Positions 54,103 through 63,443 are shown, counted from the first letter of the stretch. The stretch: DNA of 64,000 nt from Stappia sp. TSB10P1A (GCF_900185725.1 NZ_FYAU01000014.1:186001-250000); one strand, 5' to 3'. Made by a program: numbers and translations. The notes: generated by a model from the sequence alone, not told the origin.

Positions 54103-55743
54103 ATGAGCCTCACCGAAGCCCAGGCCGACGGCGGCCGGGACACGGGGCCGGACGCGGCAAGCCACCTGTCGCGCCGGACCTTCGCCATCATCTCGCATCC
54201 GGACGCCGGCAAGACGACGCTGACGGAAAAGCTGCTGCTCTCCGGCGGCGCCATTCGCGCCGCCGGCCAGGTCCGCGCGCGCGGCGAGCGGCGCCGGGCC
54301 CGCTCCGACTGGATGAAGATCGAGCAGGAACGCGGCATCTCGGTCTCCTCCTCGGTCATGACCTTCGAGCGCGACGGCATCACCTTCAACCTGCTCGACA
54401 CGCCGGGCCACGAGGACTTCTCGGAGGACACCTACCGCACGCTGACCGCCGTCGACGCGGCGATCATGGTCATCGACGCGGCCAAGGGCATCGAGACGCA
54501 GACGCGCAAGCTGTTCGAGGTCTGCCGCCTGCGCGACATCCCGATCATCACCTTCGTCAACAAGATCGACCGCGAGGGCCGCCATCCGCTGGAGGCGCTG
54601 GACGAGATCCAGGAGGCGCTGGCCCTCGACGTGGTGCCGATGACCTGGCCGGTCGGCATGGGCTCCGACTTCTTCGGCGTCTATGACTGGCAGGCGAAGC
54701 GCTTCCTCACCTCGTCCGAAGGGCGCGGCACCCGTTTCGACACCATCATCGACGTCGCCGGCCTCGACGATCCCGCACTCACCGAGCGGGTGTTCCCGAC
54801 CGTGCTTGCCGAGCTTCAGGAGAATGTCGAGCTCGGCTCCGAGGCCTATCCGGCCTTCGACCGCGAGGCCTTCCTGGAAGGCCACATGACGCCGGTCTTC
54901 TTCGGCTCGGCGCTGCGCGACTACGGCATCGAGGAGATCATCCAGTTCATCGCCCGCTTCGGCCCGGCGCCCCATGCCCAGCCGGCGACGACCCGCGTCA
55001 TCCGCCCGGAAGAGCCGAAGGTGACCGGCTTCGTCTTCAAGGTGCAGGCCAACATGGACCCCAAGCACCGCGACCGCATCGCCTTCGTGCGCCTGTGCTC
55101 GGGCGTCTTCCGGCGCGGCATGAAGCTGAAGCATGTGCGCGCCAACAAGACCATCGCCGTCTCCGCGCCGATCTTCTTCTTCGCCGAGGAGCGCGAGCTT
55201 GCCGAGACCGCCTATCCGGGCGACGTCATCGGCGTGCCCAACCATGGCCAGCTCCGCGTCGGCGACACCTTGAGCGAGGGCGAGGAAATCCACGTCACCG
55301 GCCTGCCGGCCTTCGCTCCGGAAGTGCTGCGGCGCGTGCGCCTGGCCGACACGATGCGCGTCAAGCAGATGCGCCAGGGGCTGATGGACCTTGCGGAAGA
55401 AGGCCTCGTGCAGATCTTCAAGCCGCAGATCGGCTCCAACTGGATCGTCGGCGTCGTCGGCGTGCTGCAGCTCGATGTGGTGGTCGACCGCCTGCGCAAC
55501 GAATATGCGACGGAAATCGGCTTCGAGGCCGCGCCCTACAGCACTGCGCGCTGGATCGAATGCGACGACGAGCTCAAGCTGCGCAAGTTCCTCGACAGCA
55601 ACCGCGCCAGCGTCGCGGAAGACCGGGACGACCGCCCCGTTTACCTTTTCAAGAACTCTTGGGAGGTAAATTATGTCGGTGAGAAGAATCCCGATATCCG
55701 GTTCCGCGAAACCCGCGAGATCGTGCATACTCCCGAAGGATAG
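54103..55743 (+). CDS. prfC: Peptide chain release factor 3
   Basis: A 546-residue translational GTPase that recycles RF1/RF2 from the ribosome after termination. Motifs: P-loop HPDAGKTT (about 35-42), switch II DTPGHEDF, NKID, and the RF3-specific GVFRRGMKLKHVR and GVLQLDVVVDRL segments, with the C-terminal FxFxxxLG-like FKNSWEVNYV. The length is a little above the E. coli protein (529) because of an N-terminal extension. The start at 54103 follows GGAGAGC; an upstream in-frame stretch of about 40 codons is rich in Arg/Ala and not conserved. A rho-independent terminator lies about 65 bases after the stop. Confidence 0.95.
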   Translation: MSLTEAQADGGRDTGPDAASHLSRRTFAIISHPDAGKTTLTEKLLLSGGAIRAAGQVRARGERRRARSDWMKIEQERGISVSSSVMTFERDGITFNLLDTPGHEDFSEDTYRTLTAVDAAIMVIDAAKGIETQTRKLFEVCRLRDIPIITFVNKIDREGRHPLEALDEIQEALALDVVPMTWPVGMGSDFFGVYDWQAKRFLTSSEGRGTRFDTIIDVAGLDDPALTERVFPTVLAELQENVELGSEAYPAFDREAFLEGHMTPVFFGSALRDYGIEEIIQFIARFGPAPHAQPATTRVIRPEEPKVTGFVFKVQANMDPKHRDRIAFVRLCSGVFRRGMKLKHVRANKTIAVSAPIFFFAEERELAETAYPGDVIGVPNHGQLRVGDTLSEGEEIHVTGLPAFAPEVLRRVRLADTMRVKQMRQGLMDLAEEGLVQIFKPQIGSNWIVGVVGVLQLDVVVDRLRNEYATEIGFEAAPYSTARWIECDDELKLRKFLDSNRASVAEDRDDRPVYLFKNSWEVNYVGEKNPDIRFRETREIVHTPEG

Positions 55744-55808
55744 TCCGGTCGGCGGACCGGGACGGACGCGGCGCGGCGGACGACGGGTCAGAGGGATCGC
55801 AGGCAAGT

Positions 55809-55836
55809 GAAAAGGCGTAATATGTGCGCCTTTTTC
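55809..55836 (+). terminator. Rho-independent terminator after prfC
   Basis: GAAAAGGCG-TAATATGTG-CGCCTTTTTC forms an 8-bp stem with a 9-base loop running into a T-rich tract. The A-rich left arm means that it could also work on the opposite strand. It ends the prfC transcript ahead of the NUDIX gene. Confidence 0.85.
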
Positions 55837-55947
55837 TTGCAATGCACAGCGATGCATCCTATCTAGAAACGAAGCCTCGTTATTTCGACGGCTTCCTGAT
55901 TCTATGCGATTCGTCAAAGGCTAAGTGATCGAAGGGGGCTTGTTGCC

Positions 55948-56457
55948 ATGGCCCTGGCAGTTCCGACCGTATCCAAGGCGCCCGCGCGCATGTCCCGCGT
56001 GATCGAGACCCTGCGCCTGTGGCTCGGCGGCAAGCCGGAGGCGGTGCAGGTCGCGGCCCTTCCCTGGCGGCGCGATGGCGAGGGGCGTCTGCAGGTTCTG
56101 CTGGCCACCAGCCGCGACACCGGGCGTTGGGTCCTGCCCAAGGGCTGGCCGCAGAAGGGCCGCTCGCTGAGCGAGACGGCGGCCGCGGAAGCCTGGGAGG
56201 AGGCGGGCCTGTCCGGCCGGGTCGGCAGCGAGCCGCTCGGCAGCTATTCCTATCGCAAGCTTCTCGACAATGGGCTGCGCCGCCGCGTGCGCGTGCAGGT
56301 GTTTCCGCTGGCTGTCGTCGGCGAGGCGCAGGACTGGCCGGAAAAGGGACAACGCGAGCTGCGCTGGTTCGATCCGGCGGAGGCCGCCCGCAATGTCCAC
56401 GAGCCGGAGCTGTCCCGCCTGCTTGGCAATGCCCGGCTGCTGGAGGAGTTGCGGTGA
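55948..56457 (+). CDS. NUDIX hydrolase
   Basis: A 169-residue protein hydrolysing a nucleoside diphosphate linked to another group. The Nudix box spans about residues 71-95 (GWPQKGRSLSETAAAEAWEE followed by AGL); the usual RE of the REUxEE core is AE-A-W-EE, a modest deviation that keeps both metal-binding glutamates. RWVLPKGWP before it is typical of the diadenosine/diphosphoinositol polyphosphate phosphohydrolase-like branch (KGW form). GAAGGGGG lies upstream of the start. Monocistronic, between prfC and a phosphate transporter gene. Confidence 0.88.
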   Translation: MALAVPTVSKAPARMSRVIETLRLWLGGKPEAVQVAALPWRRDGEGRLQVLLATSRDTGRWVLPKGWPQKGRSLSETAAAEAWEEAGLSGRVGSEPLGSYSYRKLLDNGLRRRVRVQVFPLAVVGEAQDWPEKGQRELRWFDPAEAARNVHEPELSRLLGNARLLEELR

Positions 56458-56553
56458 GGCGCGTCCGCGCCTGCGGGGGCGGGGGACGCACTTGCTGCCA
56501 CGGTTGATCGCGGACGTCGCCAAATCGTCATTTGCCGGGCGCAGCATGGCGCC

Positions 56554-58050
56554 ATGAGCGACAGGACCCCCGCCAGGATCCGCACCACCCTCGACAAGGA
56601 CCTCGACAAGTTCACCTATGTCGAGGAAGCGACCAGCTATCTGTCGCGCTCCTATGTGACGCTCGGCTTCGGCGTTCTCTTCCTCGTCCTCGTCGGCTGT
56701 CTCGCCGCCTTGCTGCTGGCGGAGACCTCGCACTGGTTCCTGCTGACCGCGGCCGTGGTGCTTGGCGGCTACATGGCGCTCAACATCGGCGCCAACGATG
56801 TCGCCAACAACATGGGGCCGGCGGTCGGCGCGCGCGTGTTGACCATGGGCAGCGCCCTCGTGCTGGCGGCCCTGTGCGAGAGCGCCGGCGCGCTGCTGGC
56901 CGGCTCCGGTGTCGTCTCGACCATTTCCTCCGGCATCGTCTCGGCCGAACAGTTCGCCCGGCCGCAGGACTTTCCGCTGGCCATGCTCGCCGCGCTCGTC
57001 GCCGCCGCCCTGTGGATCAATCTCGCCACCATGATCGGCGCGCCGGTGTCGACCACCCATGCAGTGGTCGGAGCGGTGGTGGGCGCCGGGCTGGTTGCGG
57101 CCGGCACCGTGGCGCTCGACGGGCTGACGCTGACGGCGATCGCCGCCGGCTGGCTGGTCTCGCCGGTGCTGGGCGGCGTTGCGGCGGCGCTCCTGCTGGC
57201 CTTCATCAAGACCTTCATCCTGCGCAGGAGCGACCGCCTCGCGGCGGCCCGGCGCTGGCTGCCGACGATCTTCGCGGCGATGGCCGGCACGTTCACGCTC
57301 TATCTGATTCTGGTCGGACTGCCGGCCCTGCGCAGTGCCGGCGCCCTGCCGGTCCTCGGCCTTGGTGCCGTGGCCGCCGGGCTTGCCTATGCGATCTCGC
57401 GCCCGGCGGTGATCCGGGCGGCGCGGGGGCTTGACGACAGGAACCAGTCGCTGCGCCATCTCTTCCGCCCGCCTCTGGTGGTTGCGGCGGCGATCCTCTC
57501 CTTCGCCCACGGCGCCAACGATGTCGCCAACGCGGTCGGGCCGGTGGCCGCCATCTTCTCCGCTCTCGGCGAGGACGGGGTCGGAGCGCCCGATGGCGTG
57601 CTGCTGCTGCCGGTGCTGGTGGTCGGGGCGCTCGGGATCTCGCTCGGCCTGCTGCTGTTCGGGCCGCGCCTGGTGCGTATGGTCGGCGAGCGCATCACCC
57701 GCCTCAACCCGATCCGCGCCTTCTGCGTGCTGCTGGCAACCGCCGCCACGGTGCTGCTCGCCAGCGCCGCCGGCCTGCCGATCTCCTCCACCCATACGGC
57801 GGTCGGCGCGGTGTTCGGCGTCGGCTTCTACCGCGAATGGTACATGAACCGGGAGCGCCGCGCACGGGCAGCGGCCAATCCCGCCGACCTGCTCGCCCGG
57901 CCCGAGGCGGGCGAGGCCGCCGACATCCGCCGGCGGATGCTGGTCCGCCGCGCCCATGTGCTGACCATCGTCAGCGCCTGGATGGTCACGGTTCCGGCCA
58001 GCGGGTCGCTCGCCGTCCTCGTCTGGTTCGTCCTGTCGGCGGCCTTGTGA
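56554..58050 (+). CDS. PiT-family inorganic phosphate transporter
   Basis: A 498-residue polytopic membrane protein with the duplicated PiT signature: GANDVANNMGPAVGA (about residues 76-90) and GANDVANAVGPVAA (about 322-335), each followed by an SSTHT/STTHA element (APVSTTHAVVGA, PISSTHTAVGA). About 10-12 hydrophobic helices are visible. The cytoplasmic N-terminus is about 40 residues. It couples phosphate (or metal-phosphate) uptake to the ion gradient. No pap/DUF47 partner gene is adjacent. The upstream 96-base gap shows no clear regulatory box. Confidence 0.92.
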   Translation: MSDRTPARIRTTLDKDLDKFTYVEEATSYLSRSYVTLGFGVLFLVLVGCLAALLLAETSHWFLLTAAVVLGGYMALNIGANDVANNMGPAVGARVLTMGSALVLAALCESAGALLAGSGVVSTISSGIVSAEQFARPQDFPLAMLAALVAAALWINLATMIGAPVSTTHAVVGAVVGAGLVAAGTVALDGLTLTAIAAGWLVSPVLGGVAAALLLAFIKTFILRRSDRLAAARRWLPTIFAAMAGTFTLYLILVGLPALRSAGALPVLGLGAVAAGLAYAISRPAVIRAARGLDDRNQSLRHLFRPPLVVAAAILSFAHGANDVANAVGPVAAIFSALGEDGVGAPDGVLLLPVLVVGALGISLGLLLFGPRLVRMVGERITRLNPIRAFCVLLATAATVLLASAAGLPISSTHTAVGAVFGVGFYREWYMNRERRARAAANPADLLARPEAGEAADIRRRMLVRRAHVLTIVSAWMVTVPASGSLAVLVWFVLSAAL

Positions 58051-58185
58051 GCGCTGGACGGGACCGCCGGCCGGCCGTTGCCGCGCGCGTGCGCGGCCCG
58101 TTGCGACTTGACGGGCGGGGCGATCCGTCCTCATGAAGGTCCGACGACCGCGATCCTTGCTCCCGACGGGAAGGGCTACGACTTG

Positions 58186-59565
58186 ATGAACCGTGCAGGC
58201 TACCTGAAGCAGCTCGAAACGGATCTTGCCCGCTGGGCCGCCAATGGCTGGATCGGCACCGAGGGTCTGGCGAAGATCCGGGCGGAGATCGGCGAGGCGC
58301 CGTCCGGCTGGTCGCGCCTTCCCGCGCTGTTCGCCGGCATCGGCACCATCTGCCTCGCGCTTGCGGTCGCCGCCTTCGTCGCCGCCAACTGGGAGGTGAT
58401 CCCGCGCGCGGTCAAGCTGGTCGGCATCGCGGCGCTGCTGCTGGCCGCCCATGGCTTTGCGGCGGCGATGGCGGCGCGCGGGCTGCGCGCGGTCGCCGAT
58501 CTTGCGACCATGTTCGCAACCCTCGTCTTCGTCAGCGGTCTCGCCCTGGTCGGGCAGATCTACCATCTGCCCTCGGACTGGCCGGGCGGCGCCCTGCTGG
58601 TTGCCTGCGGCGCGCTGGCGGCTGCCTGGCTCTGCGGCTCGCGCGCCTCGCTGGTGGCGGCGGCGGTGGCGTCCCTTGCCTGGCTGTGGTGGATCGGCGA
58701 CCCGCCGCGTCCGACATGGGCGCAGGTCGCCATTGCCCTGGCCCTGCTGCTGGCCTGTCTCCTCCATGTGGCGCGCATGACCTCCTTTGCCGGCCGCTGG
58801 TCGGTGCTGCTGCTGTTCGCGGGCATCTATGGCTGGCTCTTCGCCGCCTGGCTCGACACCAATTACCTGCTGTCCTCCAGCGACATGGAATTCTCGATCC
58901 TGCCGATGGGCACGGCGTTCGGCGCCTTGCTGGCGGTCTGGGGCTATGTCCTGTCCGGCGCCGAGCACGGGGCTGCCGAGCACGGGGCGGCCGAGCACCT
59001 GGTGGCCGGTCGCCGCGCGGATCTGATGGCGCTCGCCCAGTCGGCCTCCGGCTTCGGCATCCTGGTCCTGGTCGGCACCGTCGTGCTGACGCTGGTCATC
59101 GGCTTCACCGAAACCGCATCGGATGAGGTCGCCATCGAGATCCCGCATGTCTGGCCGCTGCACCTGACCCTCGCGGTCATGCTTGCCGGTCTCGCCTGGC
59201 AGGGCGTCTCGTCGCCCGGATCGCGGCCGCTGCGCGCGGTCGCGGCGGCGGCGGTGCTTGCGGCGGCGTCTCCGTTCGTGCTGATCTTCCTGCCGGGCGA
59301 CACGGTGCTGCTCGCCGCGCTCACCCTGGCCGCGCTGGTCGCGGTCAGCGCCGCCGGCTCCGCCGCTTCGCTCTCGGCCTGGAGCTTCGCCGGCAATTTC
59401 GGCCTCGCGGTCGCGCTGCTCTTTCTGCTCTACGAGACCGTCGGCTCGCTGCTCGGCCAGTCGGTGTTCTTCTTTGTCGCCGGCCTGCTGCTGGTGGCGG
59501 TGGCGATCATCTCCGCACGACGCCTCAGAAAACGGGCCGCAGCCACCGGGGAGGGCGGACGATGA
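58186..59565 (+). CDS. DUF2157 membrane protein
   Basis: A 459-residue protein with a cytosolic N-terminus (LKQLETDLARWAANGWI, the DUF2157 opening) and about 12 hydrophobic helices. A soluble loop carries a 15-base tandem repeat (about 58968-59000) encoding AEHGA units. The family almost always pairs with a GDYXXLXY protein, as here, where the stop overlaps the next start. Function unknown; a role in envelope homeostasis is only a guess. The start at 58186 follows GGAAGG; the upstream open frame includes non-conserved Arg-rich sequence. Confidence 0.85.
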   Translation: MNRAGYLKQLETDLARWAANGWIGTEGLAKIRAEIGEAPSGWSRLPALFAGIGTICLALAVAAFVAANWEVIPRAVKLVGIAALLLAAHGFAAAMAARGLRAVADLATMFATLVFVSGLALVGQIYHLPSDWPGGALLVACGALAAAWLCGSRASLVAAAVASLAWLWWIGDPPRPTWAQVAIALALLLACLLHVARMTSFAGRWSVLLLFAGIYGWLFAAWLDTNYLLSSSDMEFSILPMGTAFGALLAVWGYVLSGAEHGAAEHGAAEHLVAGRRADLMALAQSASGFGILVLVGTVVLTLVIGFTETASDEVAIEIPHVWPLHLTLAVMLAGLAWQGVSSPGSRPLRAVAAAAVLAAASPFVLIFLPGDTVLLAALTLAALVAVSAAGSAASLSAWSFAGNFGLAVALLFLLYETVGSLLGQSVFFFVAGLLLVAVAIISARRLRKRAAATGEGGR

Positions 59566-60116
59566 GCGCGCTGCTTGCCTCTCCCTGGGCCCGCTGGGGC
59601 CTTGTCGCCGTGCTGCAACTGGTGCTGATCGGCCTGCCGCTCGCCGACCGTCTGCAGGTCCATTGGTTCGGGCGCGAGGTCACCCTGGCGCTGCGCCCCA
59701 TCGATCCGCGCGACCTGCTGCGCGGCGATTATGTCATCCTCAATCCCGAGATCGGCCAGGTCCTGCCCGAGGCCGGCGTGCCGCAGGGCCTTGCGAGCGG
59801 CGATGAGGTCTGGGTGGTGGTGGAACCGGACGATGAGGGAATTTCCCGCGCCGTTGCCGTGCTGTCGGCGCCGCCCGGCGATGGCCGCATCGCCCTGAAG
59901 GGGCGCGTCACCGGTGTGCCCGCATCGGCCTCAGGCGCGCTGCGCGTCGACTACGGCCTCGAAACCTTCTTCGTGCCGGAGGGGCAGGGGATCGAGATCG
60001 AGCGGATGCCGGCCGACCGCGTCCGTCTGGTGGTGGCCGTCGCCGACGATGGCCGTTCGGCGCCGCTGCGCCTGATGGCGGATGGCGAGGTGCTGCTCAA
60101 GGACAGCGCCTTCTGA
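59562..60116 (+). CDS. GDYXXLXY-domain membrane-anchored protein
   Basis: A 184-residue protein with one N-terminal transmembrane helix (about residues 11-29) and an extracytoplasmic domain holding the family motif as RGDYVILNPE (about 54-63; the final Tyr of GDYXXLXY is replaced by Pro) after ALRPIDPRDLL. It overlaps DUF2157 by four bases. The two make a conserved pair of unknown function. Confidence 0.85.
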   Translation: MSALLASPWARWGLVAVLQLVLIGLPLADRLQVHWFGREVTLALRPIDPRDLLRGDYVILNPEIGQVLPEAGVPQGLASGDEVWVVVEPDDEGISRAVAVLSAPPGDGRIALKGRVTGVPASASGALRVDYGLETFFVPEGQGIEIERMPADRVRLVVAVADDGRSAPLRLMADGEVLLKDSAF

Positions 60117-60234
60117 CCACGGCCGGCGGCCTGCTCCAGGTCCCGGCTCCCCGGTTCGCCGCTCCCCGGTCGCTTTGTCGCAGCCCGCCTCGGTCCCTTT
60201 CGGGGCGGGGCGCGTTGAACTGCAGGGCTAAAAC

Positions 60235-60254
60235 AGGTATATGAAATGCATCAT
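60235..60254 (+). promoter_or_regulatory. Candidate NsrR operator upstream of the Rrf2 gene
   Basis: AGGTATATGAAATGCATCAT, 13 bases before the Rrf2 start, is an imperfect dyad. Its right half AAATGCATC matches the known NsrR half-site (ATGCAT-type) well; the left half is weaker. Its position would give autoregulation of the nsrR-globin unit. Confidence 0.5.
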
Positions 60255-60266
60255 ATGGAGAGATGC

Positions 60267-60707
60267 ATGCGCCTGACCCTGCAGACCGACTACGCCCTGC
60301 GCATGATGATGCATCTTGCCGTCATGGACGGCGAGCTCGTCACCATCGGCGATGTGGCCGAGACCTTCCGCATCTCGAAGAACCACCTGATGAAGGTGGC
60401 CCAGGCCCTGGCCCATGCCGGGCTGGTCGAGACCGTGCGCGGGCGCAGCGGAGGCCTCAGGCTGGCCCGTCCCGCCGATCGCATCCAGGTCGGCGCGATC
60501 GTCCGCCGGCTGGAGCAGCAGATCGCGCTGGTCGACTGCTTTCCCGGCGGCAACGGCACCTGCCGCATCACCCCGGCCTGTCAGCTCAAGCCGGCGCTGT
60601 TCCGGGCGCGCGAGGCCTTCTTCGCCGTGCTCGACGAGTACACGATCCACGACCTCGTTTCCGGCAATGCCGGATTGAAGGACATTCTGGTGGGAGAAGC
60701 CGCATGA
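60267..60707 (+). CDS. nsrR: Rrf2-family regulator, NsrR-like
   Basis: A 146-residue winged-helix repressor beginning MRLTLQTDYALRMMMHLAV, the classic Rrf2 opening. It has the recognition region ISKNHLMKVAQAL, the wing (RGRSGGLRLAR) and three cysteines C-x7-C-x5-C ending PACQLK (about residues 93-107) that would hold an [2Fe-2S] or [4Fe-4S] cluster. The PACxLK context and the adjoining globin gene favour NsrR (nitric-oxide sensing) over IscR. Its start was set at 60267, seven bases after GGAGAG; two in-frame ATGs lie just upstream. The stop overlaps the globin start. Confidence 0.78.
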   Translation: MRLTLQTDYALRMMMHLAVMDGELVTIGDVAETFRISKNHLMKVAQALAHAGLVETVRGRSGGLRLARPADRIQVGAIVRRLEQQIALVDCFPGGNGTCRITPACQLKPALFRAREAFFAVLDEYTIHDLVSGNAGLKDILVGEAA

Positions 60708-61159
60708 GCGAGATCCGCATCCGCAGCGCCGACGAGCGCCGGGCCGAGATCCGGGCCGCAGCCGCCCGGCTCGGCATCGACGACGCCTATATCTCGGTGC
60801 TGGTCGACACGTTCTATGCCCGCGTGCGCCGCGATCCCGAACTCGGCCCGATCTTCGAGGCCGAGATCGCCGGCGACTGGCAGCCGCATCTGGCGAAGAT
60901 GAAGGACTTCTGGGCCTCGGTCGCGATGAATGCCGGCCGCTACAGCGGCCGTCCGGTGCCCGCGCATGTCAAGCTGACGGGCCTCGAGCCCCGGCATTTC
61001 GCCATCTGGCTCGGCCATTTCGAAGAGGTCCTGAAGGACACCGCCCCCCATCCGGACGCCGTCCCCTATTTCATGGAGCGGGCGCGCCGCATCGCGCAGA
61101 GCCTGGAATTCGCCATCTCCGGCCTGCCCCCGATCCTTGCCCAGGGAGAGCGCACATGA
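60704..61159 (+). CDS. Group III truncated hemoglobin
   Basis: A 151-residue globin with FYARVRRDPELGPIF, the AKMKDFWASVAMNAGRYSGRPVPAH helix-E/F region and HFAIWLGHFEEVL, which carries the conserved Trp/His arrangement of the group III (trHbP) family. The start overlaps the NsrR-like gene and the stop overlaps a small membrane-protein gene, both ATGA. It probably detoxifies or binds nitric oxide, or provides oxygen redox chemistry, under NsrR control. Confidence 0.88.
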   Translation: MSEIRIRSADERRAEIRAAAARLGIDDAYISVLVDTFYARVRRDPELGPIFEAEIAGDWQPHLAKMKDFWASVAMNAGRYSGRPVPAHVKLTGLEPRHFAIWLGHFEEVLKDTAPHPDAVPYFMERARRIAQSLEFAISGLPPILAQGERT

Positions 61160-61389
61160 GCACCGTCGGCCTCATCGTCATCGGCGCGGAAGTCGCCACC
61201 GTCCTGTTCTTCGCCGTCTATCTCGCGGCGCTCACCGTCGCCCTGCGCGAGGACCGCGCCGCCGGGCGCGTGCCGGTGCTGGACGCGACCGGCCGGGCGC
61301 TGTTCCGGGCCGCCAGATACGGCTTCACCATCGGCATCGCGGCGGTGGTCCTTCTCACCCTGTGGAACATCGCGGAGAGCATCGCATGA
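61156..61389 (+). CDS. Small two-helix membrane protein of the globin operon
   Basis: A 77-residue protein with hydrophobic helices at about residues 4-28 and 55-72, joined by a charged loop (REDRAAGRVPVLDATGR). It overlaps both neighbours by four bases. No family recognised. Coupled expression with NsrR and globin suggests a membrane role in the nitric-oxide response. Confidence 0.72.
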   Translation: MSTVGLIVIGAEVATVLFFAVYLAALTVALREDRAAGRVPVLDATGRALFRAARYGFTIGIAAVVLLTLWNIAESIA

Positions 61390-61505
61390 GCACGCCCATC
61401 AGCACGCAAGACACCGTCCGGCCGGTCCTCTGGCCCTGGCTGCTGCTGTGGGGCGCCGCCCCCATGCCGCTCTATATCTGGGCGGCCGTCGCGCTGCTGC
61501 TGTAG
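61386..61505 (+). CDS. Very small membrane protein (39 residues)
   Basis: A short polar start (MSTPISTQDTVRP) is followed by one or two hydrophobic stretches (VLWPWLLLWGAAPMPLYIWA). The start overlaps the previous stop as ATGA. The reading frame is short, but four consecutive ATGA junctions in this operon support its being real. Function unknown. Confidence 0.55.
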   Translation: MSTPISTQDTVRPVLWPWLLLWGAAPMPLYIWAAVALLL

Positions 61506-61521
61506 CGACAAAGCGGCGGGC

Positions 61522-63342
61522 TCAGTCCGCCGCCTCTTCCTCCGCCAGCATCTCCAGCTCCAGCCAGGTGTCCTCGGCGGCTGCGAGCTTGGTCTGCAAT
61601 TCGGTGAGCTTGGCCATCAGCGCGTCGAAGCGCTTCGGGTCGCGGGCATAGAGGGTCTGGTCCTCCAGCTCGCCCTGCAGCTTGCCGATCTCCTTGCCCA
61701 GCTTCTCGATCTCCTTCGGCAGGGTCTTGAGCTGGTGCTGCTGGGTGAAGCTCATCCGCGACTTCTTCTTCGCCCGCTCCTCGGCGGGCTTCTCCTTCGC
61801 CGCCGCCGGCCTGGCGCTGCCCGCATCGCCCGCGCCCTTGCGCGCCGAGACGCCTTCGCCGCGCTGCGCCACCATGTCGGAATAGCCGCCGGCATATTCG
61901 CGCCACAGCCCGCCGCCCTCGGCAAAGACCGTCGACGTCGCCACCCGGTCGAGGAAGTCGCGGTCGTGGCTGACCAGCAGCACCGTGCCGGGATAGTCGG
62001 ACAGCATCTCCTGCAACAGGTCCAGCGTCTCCAGGTCGAGATCGTTGGTCGGCTCGTCGAGCACCAAAAGGTTCGACGAGCGGGCCAGCGCCCGCGCCAG
62101 CATCAACCGGCCGCGCTCGCCGCCCGACAGGGCGGCAACCGGCGTGCGCGCCTGTTCGGGCGCAAACAGGAAGTCCTTCATATAGGAGACGACGTGGCGC
62201 GGCCCGTCCGGCAGCATCACCGTATCGCCGCCGCTTCCCGTCAGCACCTCGGCGACGGTGTCCTCGTCCTTCAGCGTCTCGCGCGACTGGTCCATCGTCA
62301 CCATCGTCAGCCCCGAGCCGAGGATCACCTCGCCGCTGTCGGGCTGTAATTCGCCGGTCAGCAGCTTCAAGAGAGTCGTCTTGCCGGCGCCATTGGCGCC
62401 GACGAGGCCGACCCGGTCGCCGCGCAGGATACGGAGGGAGAAATCCTTCACCACCGGCCCGCTGCCGTAATCCTTGGAGATGCCGCGCGCCTCGATCACC
62501 CGCTTGCCGGAAACCTCCATCTCGCCGACCGTCAGCTTGACCGTGCCCTGCGGTCCGCGATGGTCCTTCTTCTGCGCGCGCAGGTCGGCGAGTTCGCGCA
62601 CCCGGCGCATGTTGCGCTTGCGCCGGGCGGTGACGCCATAGGTCATCCAGTGCTCCTCGCGCTTGATCTTCTGCGCGAGTTTCTGCTGGTCGCGTTCCTC
62701 CTGCTCGAACACCTCGTCGCGCCAGGCCTCGAAATGGGCGAAGCCCTTGTCGAGCCTGCGCGCGATGCCCCGGTCGATCCACACGGTGGCGCGGGTGAGG
62801 TCGGCAAGGAACCGCCGGTCGTGGCTGATCAGCACGATGGCCGAGCGCATCGAGGCCAGCTCGCTCTCCAGCCATTCGATGGCCGGCAGGTCGAGATGGT
62901 TGGTCGGCTCGTCGAGCAGCAGGATGTCCGGCTCCGGCGCCAGCGTGCGGGCGAGCGCCGCCCGCCGCTTCTCGCCGCCGGAAAGCTGCGCCGGCGCCTC
63001 CCGGCCGGTCAGGCCGAGCACGTCGAGCAGATACTGCGCCCGGTACGGGTCGTCGCCCGGCGCCAGCCCGCCGCTGGCATAGTCGAGCACGGTGGCATAG
63101 GCGGACAGGTCCGGCTCCTGCGGCAGGTAGCGGATGGTCCGCCCCGGCTGCACGAAGCGCTCGCCGTGATCGGCCTCCACCAGCCCGGCGGCGATCTTCA
63201 GCAGCGTCGACTTGCCCGAGCCGTTGCGCCCGACAAGGCCAATGCGATCGCCCTCGCCGACCTGCAATTCGGCCGAGGTCAGGAGCGGCGTGCCGCCGAA
63301 GGTCAGGGCGATGTCGCGAAGGTGGAGAAGGGGAGGGGCCAT
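61522..63342 (-). CDS. uup: ABC-F ATPase, Uup type
   Basis: A 606-residue soluble protein with two ATP-binding domains: Walker A GRNGSGKST (about 39-47) and GANGAGKTT (about 318-326), signatures LSGGEKRR and LSGGERGR, and both Walker B followed by DEPTN. The inter-domain linker HWMTYGVTARRKRNMRRVREL and the Lys/Glu-rich C-terminal coiled coil (about 530-606) match the Uup branch of ABC-F proteins, which act on ribosomes (and, for E. coli Uup, bind DNA). No transmembrane segments. It converges with the globin operon, 16 bases apart. Confidence 0.9.
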   Translation of the reverse strand: MAPPLLHLRDIALTFGGTPLLTSAELQVGEGDRIGLVGRNGSGKSTLLKIAAGLVEADHGERFVQPGRTIRYLPQEPDLSAYATVLDYASGGLAPGDDPYRAQYLLDVLGLTGREAPAQLSGGEKRRAALARTLAPEPDILLLDEPTNHLDLPAIEWLESELASMRSAIVLISHDRRFLADLTRATVWIDRGIARRLDKGFAHFEAWRDEVFEQEERDQQKLAQKIKREEHWMTYGVTARRKRNMRRVRELADLRAQKKDHRGPQGTVKLTVGEMEVSGKRVIEARGISKDYGSGPVVKDFSLRILRGDRVGLVGANGAGKTTLLKLLTGELQPDSGEVILGSGLTMVTMDQSRETLKDEDTVAEVLTGSGGDTVMLPDGPRHVVSYMKDFLFAPEQARTPVAALSGGERGRLMLARALARSSNLLVLDEPTNDLDLETLDLLQEMLSDYPGTVLLVSHDRDFLDRVATSTVFAEGGGLWREYAGGYSDMVAQRGEGVSARKGAGDAGSARPAAAKEKPAEERAKKKSRMSFTQQHQLKTLPKEIEKLGKEIGKLQGELEDQTLYARDPKRFDALMAKLTELQTKLAAAEDTWLELEMLAEEEAAD

Positions 63343-63443
63343 GGGTGTCCGGGTCGGGGTTGTATCGCGATTTTGCCGCGGGCATGCGCCGGCAGCCTGC
63401 GGCCGCGCTGCCTGTTGCCTGCGCGGCTCGGCACCGTCCTACA

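Noticed and set aside
56554-58050. Possible link of the phosphate transporter and other flank genes to the biosynthetic cluster
   Set aside because: They lie more than 11 kb past the last cluster gene, on the far side of unrelated operons and terminators, and have ordinary housekeeping functions.
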